DNA of 64,000 bases from Aphrocallistes beatrix (lineage: Eukaryota > Porifera > Hexactinellida > Sceptrulophora > Aphrocallistidae), in contig OY725502.1 of assembly GCA_963281255.1 (NCBI GenBank), forward strand, positions 1,984,001 to 2,048,000, read 5' to 3'. The notes beneath the pieces are model-generated. The model had not been told where the DNA came from. It did no database searches and saw nothing but the letters and a program-made list of their open reading frames with translations. Position numbers and translations under genes: made by a program. Within the stretch, counting starts at the first letter, position 1. Each line of letters opens with the position of its first letter. Shown here one piece after another: positions 52,857 through 64,000 of the stretch.

Positions 52857-53929
52857 GCTGGTCATTATTTCACCTCATAATATGCTGATATGTTTTTTAA
52901 CGATTCTCTTCTAATTTCCCACAATAGCGTTTGACCATCTATTACTGGTAATAATCGTGCTAGAAAATTGCCTGTCCATAAGGGACAAATAGGCGTATAA
53001 TGCGTTTTTAGAAGCTCTGCCCATTTGGGATGAAAATAGAAATGGTGATATTCTGATTAAACTGTCTGTGTATTTATTTTGATTCAGAAATAAAACTTGA
53101 CACCTATTAAGAAGTGTTTCATTTCCCTACAATTAGCATGGTACTCCTCAAGATTTGGTAAAAACTTCGACGAGTAGCCCAGCTAAAGTATATTTCTATG
53201 TGAGCAATTGAATTCTTTATTGAGTATGGCATTTTTTGCATTAGCAATAGTATAACCACTTGCTCAAGAAATAAGATATCTCCCCATTCGTGTGGTCCAG
53301 GCTGTCCTGATATGCTTTGAATACAACCGTTAATTTTGTTTCCTTTAATTGGAACCATGGCTTACCAAATATGTGGCTATATATGTTCCTGACTAGGCCT
53401 TCAAACAAGAAGGCCAGTTTTAACACAGTCAACATTTAATTAGACCGATAAATCAAAAGCCGCTTCTGATAGACATTTAAATGTATTATAACCATATACG
53501 TATGTCATCGCTGAATAGGAAGTCCAATACAGTAGAACCTACTAGCACAGTATTTTCGGAAATTATTGGCATTATATTTTAACTTAATAAATAAAAATTT
53601 AACCAGCATTACCATATATGGAATGGTGTGAAACTGCGAACTCAAAAACCAGTCAAATTTGAATAAATTGAGTATAACTATCCTTTCGACTCAGCATACA
53701 TGATATTCCAATCAAATATAGTAGTACATTTGCCGAGTTTAACTAGAGCCAAATTCGAGTTGTAAGTAGTACAAGCGCGCTTCGCTTGATTGCGCTGCGC
53801 GGCTTGATATTCGAAATCTACACCCCTCAAAACCCCATGTCAAACGTTGGAAGCCAGTGTCTAAGCTTATTTTTGTAATTTGTTTACTTTATGCATCTAT
53901 TGTAAACAAAAGTAAACAAATAATTTATC
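52857..53929. other. Intergenic, no gene
   Basis: AT-rich. Solo pogo-type end near 53530 (cagtagaacctactagca). GC-rich repeat fragment at 53765-53805 (gcgcgcttcgcttgattgcg). Confidence 0.45.
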
Positions 53930-54780
53930 ATATAGATTCGAAAATACGATATTCGAACTCTACACCTAAAAACCCCATGTCAACCGTTGGAAGCTAGTCT
54001 CTAGCAAATTTTTAAAATTCATCAAATGGTGTGAAAATATATATATATAAAGGTGTGAAAATATACATAAAAGCTTTTTATTGCTATAAACCAAGGTTGA
54101 AACCGCTTCAACCAAATGCCAATTTAACCGAATAATGGTCAAACCGAATAATTTGGTCAACCGAATATTTGGTTAACCGAATTATTTGGTCAACCAAATA
54201 ATTTGCATGCTTTCCCAACACAATCACATGTTCTTACATGAGGTGGTCCGAACACAAATATATCTAATAGGCCAACTTATATTTGATTATATTTTTGTAT
54301 AAATGTTTATATATTCAATATATAAACATTTATACAAAAATATATTTAGTGGTTGACTAAATTATTTGGTTGACTAAATTATTCGGTTGACCAAATTATT
54401 TGGTTCTCAACAGAATACCAAATAATGATATTGGGTTACAAACCAAATATCATTATTCGGTTGACCAAATTATTTGGTTCTCAACAGAATACCAAATAAT
54501 GATATTGGGTTACAAACCAAATATCATTATTCGGTTGACCAAATTATTTGGTTCTCAACAGAATACCAAATAATGATATTTACATTTGGGTTACAAACCA
54601 AATATCAACTAGTATTTGCAAATATTATTTTGTTAAACCGAATAATCAACTATTCAGTTGCAACCCTGCTATAAACTATAATCTAATTGAGACATCTATA
54701 TAAATTATTGCTTTGAAGCATTAATAACAATGACAGCCTACAATAGTGTCGTACAATAATTTCTATTGTGATAGTGAAGC
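53930..54780 (+). repeat. Old interspersed repeat split by a hAT insertion
   Basis: 53930-54091 and 54669-54780 are the two parts of one repeat whose uninterrupted inverse copy is at 3764-4019 (tgtcaaccgttggaagctag; gagacatctatataaattat; ttctattgtgatagtgaagc). Confidence 0.7.
54092..54668. mobile_element. hAT-type element, CAAGGTTGAAACCG family
   Basis: Termini CAAGGTTGAAACCGCTT / CAGTTGCAACCCTG with exact 8-bp duplications CTATAAAC (54084-54091 and 54669-54676). The interior repeats ccaaattatttggtt and ataccaaataatgatatt. An empty-site comparison is available (3764-4019). Confidence 0.9.
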
Positions 54781-57085
54781 CGTACGTAGTTTTGTATAGA
54801 AAAGGTGTGAAAAATTGTTTTCCATTTTTTCCGAGGTGTGAAAATTTCGTAGATGTATCATTTGACAATTATATGCCAATTTTCATATCTCTACGACTTG
54901 CAAATTCTTCAATCAATTCAGAAAACAAACAAACAAACAAACAAACAAACAATCCTAGCTTTTGTTTCGCTTTAAATATAAGATTACCATAAAAGAAAGG
55001 TGTAAAATTTAAAATAGGCGCCAAGCCAAAATACGCACTTTTGAAAGTGGGTCCTGATCTTTAAATGAATCTTATGTTGTATAGAATCATTGTACCAAAT
55101 TTCATGCTTGTACCATCAAATGCACAATTCCTTCGCTACCCGCTGCTTTAATTCAGCATTACCTTAAAAGGTATTAATATCTCTTGTGCCACGTTGATCC
55201 ACGTTCCCATAATACTATGTATATTGTCATAACAAGTGGCAAGTGGCACTAGGTGACGCAGGTGCTAGTCATTACGTTTGGAAAGGATTATCTATAGGAA
55301 GCTTCTAAATTGATTTAATCGAGTGTGTAGGTTTCGAAATTGATATATTTCATTAACTCTGGTGGTTTTATTGATTGGCGTCCATAGATATACCCATTTT
55401 ATTATTACTTATGATGCAAAGCAAAATGGTGTTCCAATACTTTTGGCCAGGCAGTGTATATACTTTTTTTACAGGTTTATCCCACCTTTTTTTATAAATT
55501 TACTGGGATGAAGATAATAGATCTATTTCGAAAAGTTTTAAAAATCTCAAATTAAAAAGTTCTCTATCATTTCCTTCTTCATCCCTGATTATTAACAAGT
55601 TTTCTTAATGTCAATGATTTAATGACTTAATTTTATGCTTTGGGCCTGGTCCATGGCATTTGCTAAAGTTGTAGTTAAATATAACTATCGCGATTTAATA
55701 TTGGTGTTTCGTAGAATTTAAATTTAGATTGCACATCGTCGTCATTCACTATGAATTTACGTATATATTAGTTACCCATTGCCAGGCTAATTTTTAAGTA
55801 TAATGATTCCTTCAACCTTCTGTCGCTCTTGACTGAGGTATAGAATAGTTTTTCTATCCTTCGCCCTCTCTCATTTTAGTGCATCGATGCCATTCAAGAT
55901 TTTGGAGATTTCAGGCCTGATCTCCTCCATTGGTACTTGCGATTCGTTGCTATTCGTGTGAGTTACGAGTTGCGAGAGTAGGTAATGAGAATCCCCTTGT
56001 GTTATATCTTATTTATATTTTGCATGTCCGTTAGTATTGCAATTACTTATCGTATAACCTATGCTTGAGAATTGGTTCCTCAGTAATAAAATGCTTAGAC
56101 TAGCGATTTTAATACTACTTGTATCTGACATGCTAAGATAAGATTCAATTATGCAAACGTTCTTTCCTTTATTGGTTTCTTTATTTTACATTTGAAAACT
56201 TGTATTTCCCATCCTTATTAGAAATAAAAAGTGATTAATGGTTACATTAATTGACTTAAAGTCCCTGGATTCGGTGTAAATCACAGATAATCTAGGGATC
56301 CCGGGATGGTTGACAAGTATGTAATTATATTTCAATACTTTGAATGTCTTTATTTTCATATGGCATAACCCAGAGTATACAACAACCTATTATACTTGCA
56401 TTTCATGTTTTGAGTATGTTTCTATTTTTTTGAATAGATATTTGCGCATATTATAGATTATATACATCCAAGAAGGAAACATATTTCCAAATGGACAACG
56501 AAGATGCGTATCCCTTTCTCAATCAGAGTGAGGGCAGTTCTATCGGAGCCCGAAAATATATGGATATATTCAAACTAGTTGAATCCCATTTTAATGCTTT
56601 GAATCTAAATTTAATAAATTAAAGCTATAAAGTTGTCAAGGACAAACTATGTAAAAAGACAAAATATTGACACATGGAATTCTCAACCATTTGTGTTCCC
56701 AACCAAGTGTAGCCATGTAGTGGAAAATATGGAGAAAAAATCACAATAAAAACAATTTTCTATTTATTTCGATCATATACTTTGAAGGAAATCTTTGGGT
56801 TTCAATGACAAAATTATTTACAACGTTGGCGGAAACAATATAATTATAACACTAACATTAAAGTGTTTACAATTGACTAATCAAATTAGTAGCGAAGTGT
56901 CGTGTAACGAAATGTCTGCAACGAAACGTCGGTATCCCAACAAAATAAACAACAACCCGAATTTCACAACCAATAATTTCCTACTATTTGCCATCGAGGG
57001 CAGAAACAATACATGGTACAATTGCCTTCTGATTTCTCCGTTTTCCACTTGATCCACTAACCTCTACTATAGATATTATTTCAGC
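54781..57085. other. 2.3 kb without a gene
   Basis: AT-rich. Contains an (AAAC)n microsatellite at ~54921-54952, one Tc1-type end at ~55422-55456 (gtgttccaatacttttggcc, then caggcagtg and TA), and a solo MULE end at 56879-56940. No coding sequence recognised. Confidence 0.45.
56879..56940. mobile_element. Solo end of the MULE family
   Basis: ctaatcaaattagtagcgaa followed by three degenerate copies of cgaaatgtc, as at the right end of the MULE structure (12541-12590). No partner end is seen nearby. Confidence 0.65.
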
Positions 57086-57460
57086 CAGGGCTGGATTCGG
57101 TTAGCCGGTTAACCGGTTAACCGCCGCTGATGTCAGTTAGTGGCTATCAAAATTTGTGATCGGTTAACCGAATGGTAAAGCTTACATACTAATTCTGGCT
57201 TGTTTTAAAGTCTGGGAGACTTTGGAGATGAAGTAACACACTCAAATGAGGTAATCCACCAGACAAATGGTGATTTTGTTGCTAATTTGGACCTTCGTAA
57301 GATAAAACAAAACATAAATTGATGAGTATGCATAGAAATCTAGTTTATCTGCATTTTTTGTTGTTGTTGTTACATTATCTTTCCAATCGGTTAACCGGTT
57401 AACCGACAAGAAATACAATAGTAGCCGAAGCTTCACATCGGTTAACCAACACCAGCCCTG
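57086..57460. mobile_element. hAT-type MITE rich in ggttaaccg
   Basis: Termini CAGGGCTGGATTCGGTTAG / CATCGGTTAACCAACACCAG then CCCTG. Flanking TTTCAGC is repeated on both sides (57079-57085 and 57461-57467). Related palindromic sequence is at 25260-25356. Confidence 0.8.
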
Positions 57461-59005
57461 TTTCAGCATCAGCTCTCCACAGTTATTTATGCCCGGTGGT
57501 TAACTTTGCTAATATACCTACCATCTCGATGCAGGCTTACAGAAATGTCTCCAACGATGCAGACATGCATGAAGCGAATTAGTGCCTTGTTATCAGAAAA
57601 AACTGGTTATCAAATTGATCTTCCCTCCTGCGATGGAGGTCCCACTCACTACTGGAAATGTTGCAAGATGGGGAACGAACCAAAATACTACAAATCAATA
57701 TTTCCGCTATTTTTGGGGAATTTAACAGCAGCCACAAAATCGATACTACATATACAATTGAGTATTCTTCGCAATGATATTTAGGAGTTTATTTTTGATA
57801 TTATTAACTTTCGTGCCGTATTTAGAGGTCTACCCTGTATGTATATTCATTTACAGATTTAAAAGTAGGGGGGCTAACGATTTAATAGTTAGCGAGGGGA
57901 GGCACATGTACACAAGGTTTAAGAACCTTGATTTATTACGACATATTCTTACTAGTTAAATTCATTTAAAAATTCTCTCTAATTACGAAATTACCAGCCC
58001 AAGTGGTATATCCACATCTTTTTAGCTAATATTGCTGAGTGTGGGCATGGTAGTACTAATCTCATGGAAAGAATGCAGAATAATGGTAAAATGCAGTACT
58101 TCCGTAAATTTCCGCCGCTAGCGACCAGTCTTCCATACCCTGAGTTAAAATCACTGAATACAAAATAGAATTTAATATGAGGATATAACATAGTTTGAAT
58201 TCAGAACTAAAAGTACAATGAACTAGAATAAATGTGGATTAGAAATGAAGAGTAAATGGATATTATATTTGAAAATGTAAAAGATTAAATATCGTGACTT
58301 AAACACTACATGAATTGAATTGTACATGATGTGCAGCCGAATTATCTTGCAAATCTAGAAGTTCGCCGTTCCAAGCAAGAGACCGAATACAGCCACTAAA
58401 GGAAGAACAAATGATTATTAAATAAAATAATTAAGTTGGAAAAATAACATTACAGAGTAAAAAAGGAGATCATTAAATATTGAGAATTAATATAACCAAT
58501 TTTATACGAGTATTGAGCTATTTTCCGTAATGAGTTATTCTGGATTGTATAAAATATCTCTATTTCAGCTTATTAAAAAGAATTGAAGCAATTAAATACA
58601 AATTACATTTCATTTGAAGTTCAATTTTAGCAGCATTCTTATGCAATAAATCATTATTATACTTTTGATCAGGACAATATATTAAGGATGCGCCAGATGT
58701 TCTATGGCAATCAATTTACTTTATCTAATAAATAATATAATTAACATTAATTAAATTTGTCTGCATCAATGAAATCTAGCACCATTCTAGCATTAAAATG
58801 AACTCCACCCAATGTGCAGAAGATAACCTTAAATATTCAGTTCAAGTAAGGTCATACATGTATTTGGCATCCAAAAGGTATCTTTTAAAATTTCTAAACA
58901 CCCACTACATATGGAATAAATTGCGGAAAAACAATGGAATGTAGAATAATAAAAAGAATCCTCTTATTTTAATTAAAAAATCTATCTCAGAAGTTAATTC
59001 ATATA
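57461..59005. other. Intergenic; one unrecognised small ORF
   Basis: An ATG-started ORF at 57545-57784 (79 codons, with CDGGPTHYWKCCKMGNEP) shows no family I know and may be chance. Otherwise AT-rich, no gene. Confidence 0.35.
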
Positions 59006-59170
59006 CACAAAGGGGACAAAAGTACAGGGTGACAAATAAGTTCTGTCACAAGCTTGATTAGGTATAAAATTTATTTTGCTCAAACAAACTTAGTTATTAT
59101 TGCGTTTAGAGATTGTAATTCGAATATTTTCTATGACGTTAAAAGATTTTTCGAGTGTAAGTCTTAGAAC

Positions 59171-60067
59171 CTAAGTTGACTAATTCATTAAAAAATGGCA
59201 AAGTATTATGAATTATTTAGAGCATTAGGATCTTTCGATCCATGATCGAAAGATCCGGATCGCGATCCTTTTTTGAGGATCGAGATCGGATCGACGATCC
59301 TTTTTAAAAGTAGGATCGGGATCGGATCGACGATCCTTTTTAAAAGTAGGATCGGGATCGGGATCGGATCGAAACTTTTACTGAATTCGATCCGATCCTT
59401 TTTCTTTTTAATCCCAAGTTGGAGGTGAGAGTGTTGAAATTTATGTTGATTAAATATATTTTTTTAATGTGTTTTATGGTTTGAATACTAACTTAAGCAC
59501 TAAGTATGCCCCCAGGATGCCGCAGACGGACGGACATTGCACCGTCCATGCCATAAGGCATCTCCTTCCAGGAGCTGTACTAAAAATGATAGTCCTCTGA
59601 CTATTATTGAAAGGATCTTTTTGGGGGATCGTGATCGGATCGAAGATCCTTTTATAAAATTAGGATCTTGATCGGATCGAAGATCCTTTTATAAGTTAGG
59701 ATCGGGATCTGGATCCTTTTTTTGAGGTTCGACTAATGCCCTAGAATTATTCGAATCATTCATAATTCAAGCATGAATTAGTCAATCATAAGCTAAGTTG
59801 ACTAATTCATGAATTAATGAATAATTAATTAATAATGAATAATAATTCATAATTCCTGAATTAGGAATTATTCATAATTCAGGAAATATGAATTATCCGA
59901 ATGATTCAGAATCCTGAATTAAGAATTATTTGAAAGATTCATTCATATAATTCATGATATTTTGTTGCAAAAACTTTCAATTTTAAATAATTCTTCTCAG
60001 GCTTGATGAATTATGAATTATTCGAATTATTCGAATTATTCATTAATTCATGAATTAGTCAACCTAG
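59171..60067. mobile_element. hAT-type element, third layer of the nest
   Basis: Termini CTAAGTTGACTAATTCATTA / TTCATGAATTAGTCAACCTAG with exact 8-bp duplications CTTAGAAC (59163-59170 and 60068-60075). The interior is rich in gaattatt. Confidence 0.88.
59218..59743. mobile_element. hAT-type element, fourth layer, GATC-rich
   Basis: Termini TAGAGCATTAGGATC / CGACTAATGCCCTA with exact 8-bp duplications GAATTATT (59210-59217 and 59744-59751). The body is built from repeated ggatcgggatcggatc-type units of several lengths. Confidence 0.85.
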
Positions 60068-60200
60068 CTTAGAACTGTGTTTTGTAGGGCGATTTTTGTG
60101 AAAAGAAAAGTCCTGACTCCCCCAAATCGGGAGCCATGGCCCACTGCTTTTAAAATTAACTTTCCAGAGTCTTCAAATTCTAGGAAAAATTAGCTCACAC

Positions 60201-61254
60201 CATAGCCTACTCTAATAATGCCTCACAGTAAAATAACCAAGGATGCGGTAATAGTCGAATGTATTAATACACGATTAGCCCAAAATCGTTAACCATGCAG
60301 AATAGGCATTAATAATGTATTAAACATGGTATCAAAGTATATATATCCGTTGTCAAAATTTCGATTAGTCATCATATCATTGCGCAACAGGTCATTTTAA
60401 GCACTATTTTGCCAATTTTCTAAGCTGTTTTAAGCCTACTTCTAAATGTTATTAAGGTATAATTTTTGTTTAGAACTAAGATTAGTACGAGTTGATTTGA
60501 AAAATTTAGAATTTTTTAATGGAATGTTGCTACATTCCTACGTTGCTATGGTAAAGCATTTTGATCAGTTTGAGCCATATCCTGCAAACTGTAAGAACTA
60601 GGTCTTCAAATTAGATCGTATTTGATAGGCAATTGGCTACTTCTTATTAGGTAATAATACAATTTAAACTTCTAAATTCACATACTACAGAGTTATGCGA
60701 CAATTTAGTGTTTTGGTCATATTCTTAAAATCAACCCATAACTCAAAACTCGTTGAATTTAGAAGTTCAAGTTGTATTATCACCTAATAGCGAATAGTCC
60801 ATTGCCTATCAAACACGATCAAATTTGAAGACCTAGTTACTACAGTTTGCACGAAATGGCCCAAACTGGCCAAAATGCTTTACCATAGCAACGCGGGAAT
60901 GTAACAACATTCCATTGAAAAATTCTAAATTTTTCAAATCAACTCGTACTAATCTTGGTTCAACACAAAAATGACACCTTAATACCATTTAGAAATAGGG
61001 TTAAAACAGCTTAGAAAATCGCTAAAATTGTCCTTTGAATGACCTGTTGCGAATGATATGATGACTAATCGAAATTTTTCCAACGGATATATGTACTTTG
61101 ATACCATGTTTATATATGCTGGTAATACATTCTTAATGCCTATTCTGCATGGCTAACGATTTTAGGCTAATCGTGTATTAATCCATTCGGCTACTACTTC
61201 ATCCCTAGTCCATGATTTTCAGTCTACTGTGAGGCATTATTAGAGTAGGCTATG
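60201..61254. mobile_element. P-type palindromic MITE, uninterrupted reference copy
   Basis: 1,054 bp, CATAGCCTACTCTAATAATG ... inverse, with exact 7-bp duplications CTCACAC (60194-60200 and 61255-61261). It is an imperfect palindrome along its whole length. It gives the empty site (single TCTTGGT) for the P element at 13626-16644. Confidence 0.93.
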
Positions 61255-62242
61255 CTCACACATATTCCTCAAACACTCTAAATTTGTAGAAATATAGGAT
61301 GTTCAGATCAGTGCATTTTGAGTACCAGTTGGATCAGAATTTTTTGTGATGTGAAAAAAGTGTTATTTGGGGTTATTTTGTAAAATGTACCTGATTTGAA
61401 TTGTGAATGAATAACTTTTCCTCATTTCTGATAATGAATTCATTGGATTTGTTAAATATTTCCATGGTGAATGAAAGGTTTCTGGTGCTAAATCGCCGTG
61501 GAACCTCGATTATGAAGACATTTTTTACAGAAGCATTGGGCCCTGATTCTCGATTTTGGCTGTGAGTCAGGACACATTTTTTCTTCAAAAAATTCACCTT
61601 ACAAAACATAGTTCTAAGTATTAGACTCGAAACATATTTTAACATCACTGAAAATATTCGAATTACGATCTCTAAAGACCATAATAACTAAGATTGTTTG
61701 AATATAAATTTTATACCTAATCAAGCTTGTAACAGAACTTAGTTGTCACCCTGTATTTGAACAGTTCATTATTTCACATACAAATTGTAATAAAATGGGT
61801 CTATTCATGAAGAAGATTACCTTTATTAAACGGTATGAGATACAGATAATCGGATTCCAGATTCGAATAATACGCATGCCAATTAGTCACAGTTTAATTT
61901 TTCTAATTAATCATCATTCGACTTTTGTAATCATCAATCAGTGCCACTTTATGCCACATATACCATTTTAACCACTATACATGATGGTAATGAATTACCT
62001 ATGGTAGTCCAGGCTGATAAGATTATTAATTGATCTGAGTAATATAGTAACTATGACTAATTCGAATGTATAGATTTCGAATCTGAAATCATACTTTTAG
62101 TATCTCTTAGAATTTGAACATACTACTTCCTGAAAAGATCCGATTTAGTACTATTTGTATGGAAAAGAAAGTGTTCAAATACTTTTGTCCGGTTGGTGTA
62201 TGTAACTCTAATACAGCGAACTTATTAGAGAACTTTGTACGT

Positions 62243-63125
62243 GCCTATATTGAGGTGTAAACGCGTAAACGATTTGGACACGTTTACATCGGTGTACTAT
62301 ACGTGTCCAAACTATTTTTTCTCTGGCGTGAACACGCTATTATTAATTTTTGTCAAACATACAAGTATATGTCGATTTTACATCACCAACACATACAGTT
62401 GACTCTCATTAGTATGTTAACCATAGGATGCTTGAAAACTATCTGTCTTGTTGCCCATTATTGCCCAAACGTATACATTTTGATATTTACTACTAACAAA
62501 AATACCGTTAGATTATGTCATTGCGTTTAGAGACTGAAATAAAAGTCAACATTGTGAAATGGTACTATGAAAATGTTAAGAGTATAGTCAGAACACAAAG
62601 GACTTTCAAGAGAATTTACAAGTGTAAAACAGCTCCATGTGGACAAACAATCAGGAATCTTGTTAAGAAATTCGAGAATGGTTCAGTTGCCAATAAACCA
62701 GCACCAGGTCCAGTTTTCACTGCAAGAACCATCCTTTGTGTTCTAACTATACTCTTAACATTTTCATAGTACCATTTCACAATGTTGACTTTTATTTCAG
62801 TCTCTAAAAGCAATGACATAATCTAACGGTATTTTTGTTAGTAAATATCAAAATGTATAAGTTTGGGCAATAAAACGAGTGGTCATTCCTAAAAATCGAG
62901 AAATTCCTGAAATATAACATTTTAAAATCAGTAGATTATCCGTGGACCACCCTGACTTTCAGATGCGAGTTGTCTTATCCTTGTTTTACTAACGATAATC
63001 TACTGTATGTTCCATTAAAACGCGATTACACCGATGTATACGTGTTTACACTAATTTCCTTGTTGAGGATACATTCACCAAAGATTTGCTGGCATATATA
63101 TATCCCAGTGTAAACGTGATTATTT
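62243..63125. mobile_element. Foldback element carrying a transposase N-terminus
   Basis: The outer arms share gtaaacgcg, acacgtttacatcggtgtac and inverse near 63018-63060. The inner arms 62470-62605 and 62735-62880 are near-perfect inverse copies. No transposase catalytic region. Outer limits are approximate. Confidence 0.55.
62515..62730 (+). pseudogene. DUF4817-type transposase N-terminal fragment
   Basis: The frame LETEIKVNIVKWYYENVKS...TFKRIYKCKTAPCGQTIRNLVKKFENGSV resembles the helix-turn-helix region (DUF4817) at the start of some Tc1/mariner-type transposases (compare IVKWYYENG, PS..TI..WV.KFE.TGSV). It stops after ~70 codons; its first part is repeated inverted on the other strand (62819-62735). 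No catalytic residues. Confidence 0.65.
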
Positions 63126-63141
63126 GACCAAGAACTATGTG

Positions 63142-63698
63142 CAGGGTGGCTTTTAAGTTCTGCCACAAGTTTCATTAGGTATAAAATTTCTTATACTCAA
63201 ACGATCTTAGTTATTATGGTCCTTAGAGATTGTAATTCGAATATTTTAAATGATTTTAAAAGATTTTTCAATTCTATGACTTAGAAATGTGTTTTGTATG
63301 GTGAGTTTTGAGAAAAAAAAAGTGTCCTGGCACGCAGCGAAAATCGCGAATCAGGGCCCACTGCTTCTGTAAAAAATGTTTTCATAATCGATGTCCCGTG
63401 ACGATTTAGCACCAGGTACCTTTCATTCACCATAGAAATATTTAATAAATCCACTGAATTCGTTATTAGAAACGAGAAAAAGTTATTCAGTCGCAGTTCA
63501 AATTAGGTACATTTTGCAAAATTCCCCAAAATGGCACTTTTTTTCACATCACAAAGAAATCTGATCCAATTGGTCTTCAAAATGCACTGATCTGAACATC
63601 TTATATCTCTACAAATTTAGAGCGTTCGAGGAAAATGTGTGAGCTATAAGAAATTTTATACCTAATGAAGCTTGTAACAGAACTTAAAAGTCACCCTG
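63142..63698. mobile_element. CAGGGTG MITE, shortened copy
   Basis: CAGGGTGGCTTTTAAGTTCT ... AACTTAAAAGTCACCCTG, 557 bp; about 200 bp of the right arm is missing compared with 37268-38033. TA follows at the right. Confidence 0.82.
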
Positions 63699-63700
63699 TA

Positions 63701-64000
63701 CAGTAGAACCTCTATAAGTGGGATATCTATACTTGGGGAACCACTTTATGTGGGGCAAATTTATTTCTTCTTTATTCTTTTTCATACAAATGAACCTCTA
63801 TAGTAAGTAGGGAAGTGGGGAATGGGGGAGACAAAAATTATTTTATCATTCAAATAAACCTCTTTAATTGGGAGGGAAAGTGGAGAAAATGTGTTTTCCC
63901 GGACATAATTTGCATTTCGTTTTAAGGTTGGATCTTAACTTGACCTGACTTGAACTGGAAAGTACCTCTCAGACCAACTGGGTTGAAAATATTTGATCAA
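63701..64000 (+). mobile_element. Pogo-type element, left part, runs to the window edge
   Basis: CAGTAGAACCTCTATAAGTG starts directly after a TA shared with the end of the preceding MITE. Internal repeats (aacctctatagtaagtaggg, aacctctttaattggg) follow. No right end is within the window. Confidence 0.6.

Larger units (their letters stand above)
59025..61753. mobile_element. CAGGGTG palindromic MITE, second layer of the nest
   Basis: CAGGGTGACAAATAAGTTCT ... TTAGTTGTCACCCTG with TA on both sides. It contains the hAT at 59171-60067 and the P-type MITE at 60201-61254. Without them it is about 760 bp, the usual size of the family. Confidence 0.9.
59006..62198. mobile_element. Tc1-type MITE hosting a multi-layer nest
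   Basis: The left TIR cacaaaggggacaaaag + TA is cut by the CAGGGTG element and resumes TTTGAACAG at 61756. The right TIR is the inverse of caccaaccggacaaaagtat, with TA at 62199-62200. Rejoining across the shared TA gives an uninterrupted terminal repeat. Without its contents the element is only ~460 bp; a relative is at 39748-40932. Confidence 0.85.

Overview
This is animal nuclear DNA, AT-rich and crowded with transposons. The host genes are recognisably metazoan: a discoidin-domain-receptor-like surface protein, an atypical protein kinase C, a CatSper sperm-channel subunit and a TEDC1-like centriole factor, besides housekeeping genes. The species cannot be named from the sequence. Eight host genes are supported, and each is one uninterrupted open reading frame. 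Most have a pyrimidine-rich tract ending in AG directly before the ATG, as expected from spliced-leader trans-splicing or 5'UTR introns.

Layout. 0.85-2.5 kb (-): kinase-less discoidin-receptor-like protein. 4-12.6 kb: a broken Ty3/gypsy pol, then a 5.3 kb Mutator-like (MULE) structure with two inverted FLYWCH-transposase copies. The 200-N gap inside it is explained by two overlapping contig ends. 12.9-16.9 kb: an intact THAP-domain P element (847-aa transposase) nested in a palindromic P-type MITE. 18.5-19.7 kb (+): QTRT1. 20.5-23.8 kb: a dead mariner split by a P-like element that carries a 23-bp minisatellite. 25.6-27.1 kb (+): PSMD3. 30.2-32.0 kb (+): aPKC, starting 27 bp after a palindromic MITE. 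33.3-35.6 kb (-): CatSper delta/epsilon-like subunit. 36.5-44.1 kb: almost only transposons. 44.2-50.0 kb (+): CCDC115, POLR1H and TEDC1-like, with a nested hAT element between the first two. 50.0-64.0 kb: no host gene recognised; instead, deeply nested non-autonomous elements.

Many elements can be delimited to the base because their target-site duplications survive: 7 bp for P-type, 8 bp for hAT-type, 9 bp for MULE-type and TA for mariner/Tc1/pogo-type. The most striking nest (59.0-62.2 kb) holds five insertions in four layers. The most unusual host gene is the discoidin-receptor-like protein: it keeps a DDR-type ectodomain and membrane segment but has three YxxM motifs in place of a kinase. 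CatSper and TEDC1 point to an organism with flagellated sperm and triplet centrioles. The other host genes serve tRNA modification (QTRT1), the proteasome (PSMD3), V-ATPase assembly (CCDC115), RNA polymerase I (POLR1H) and cell polarity (aPKC); apart from the loose (+) cluster of three genes at 44-50 kb they do not form an evident functional unit.
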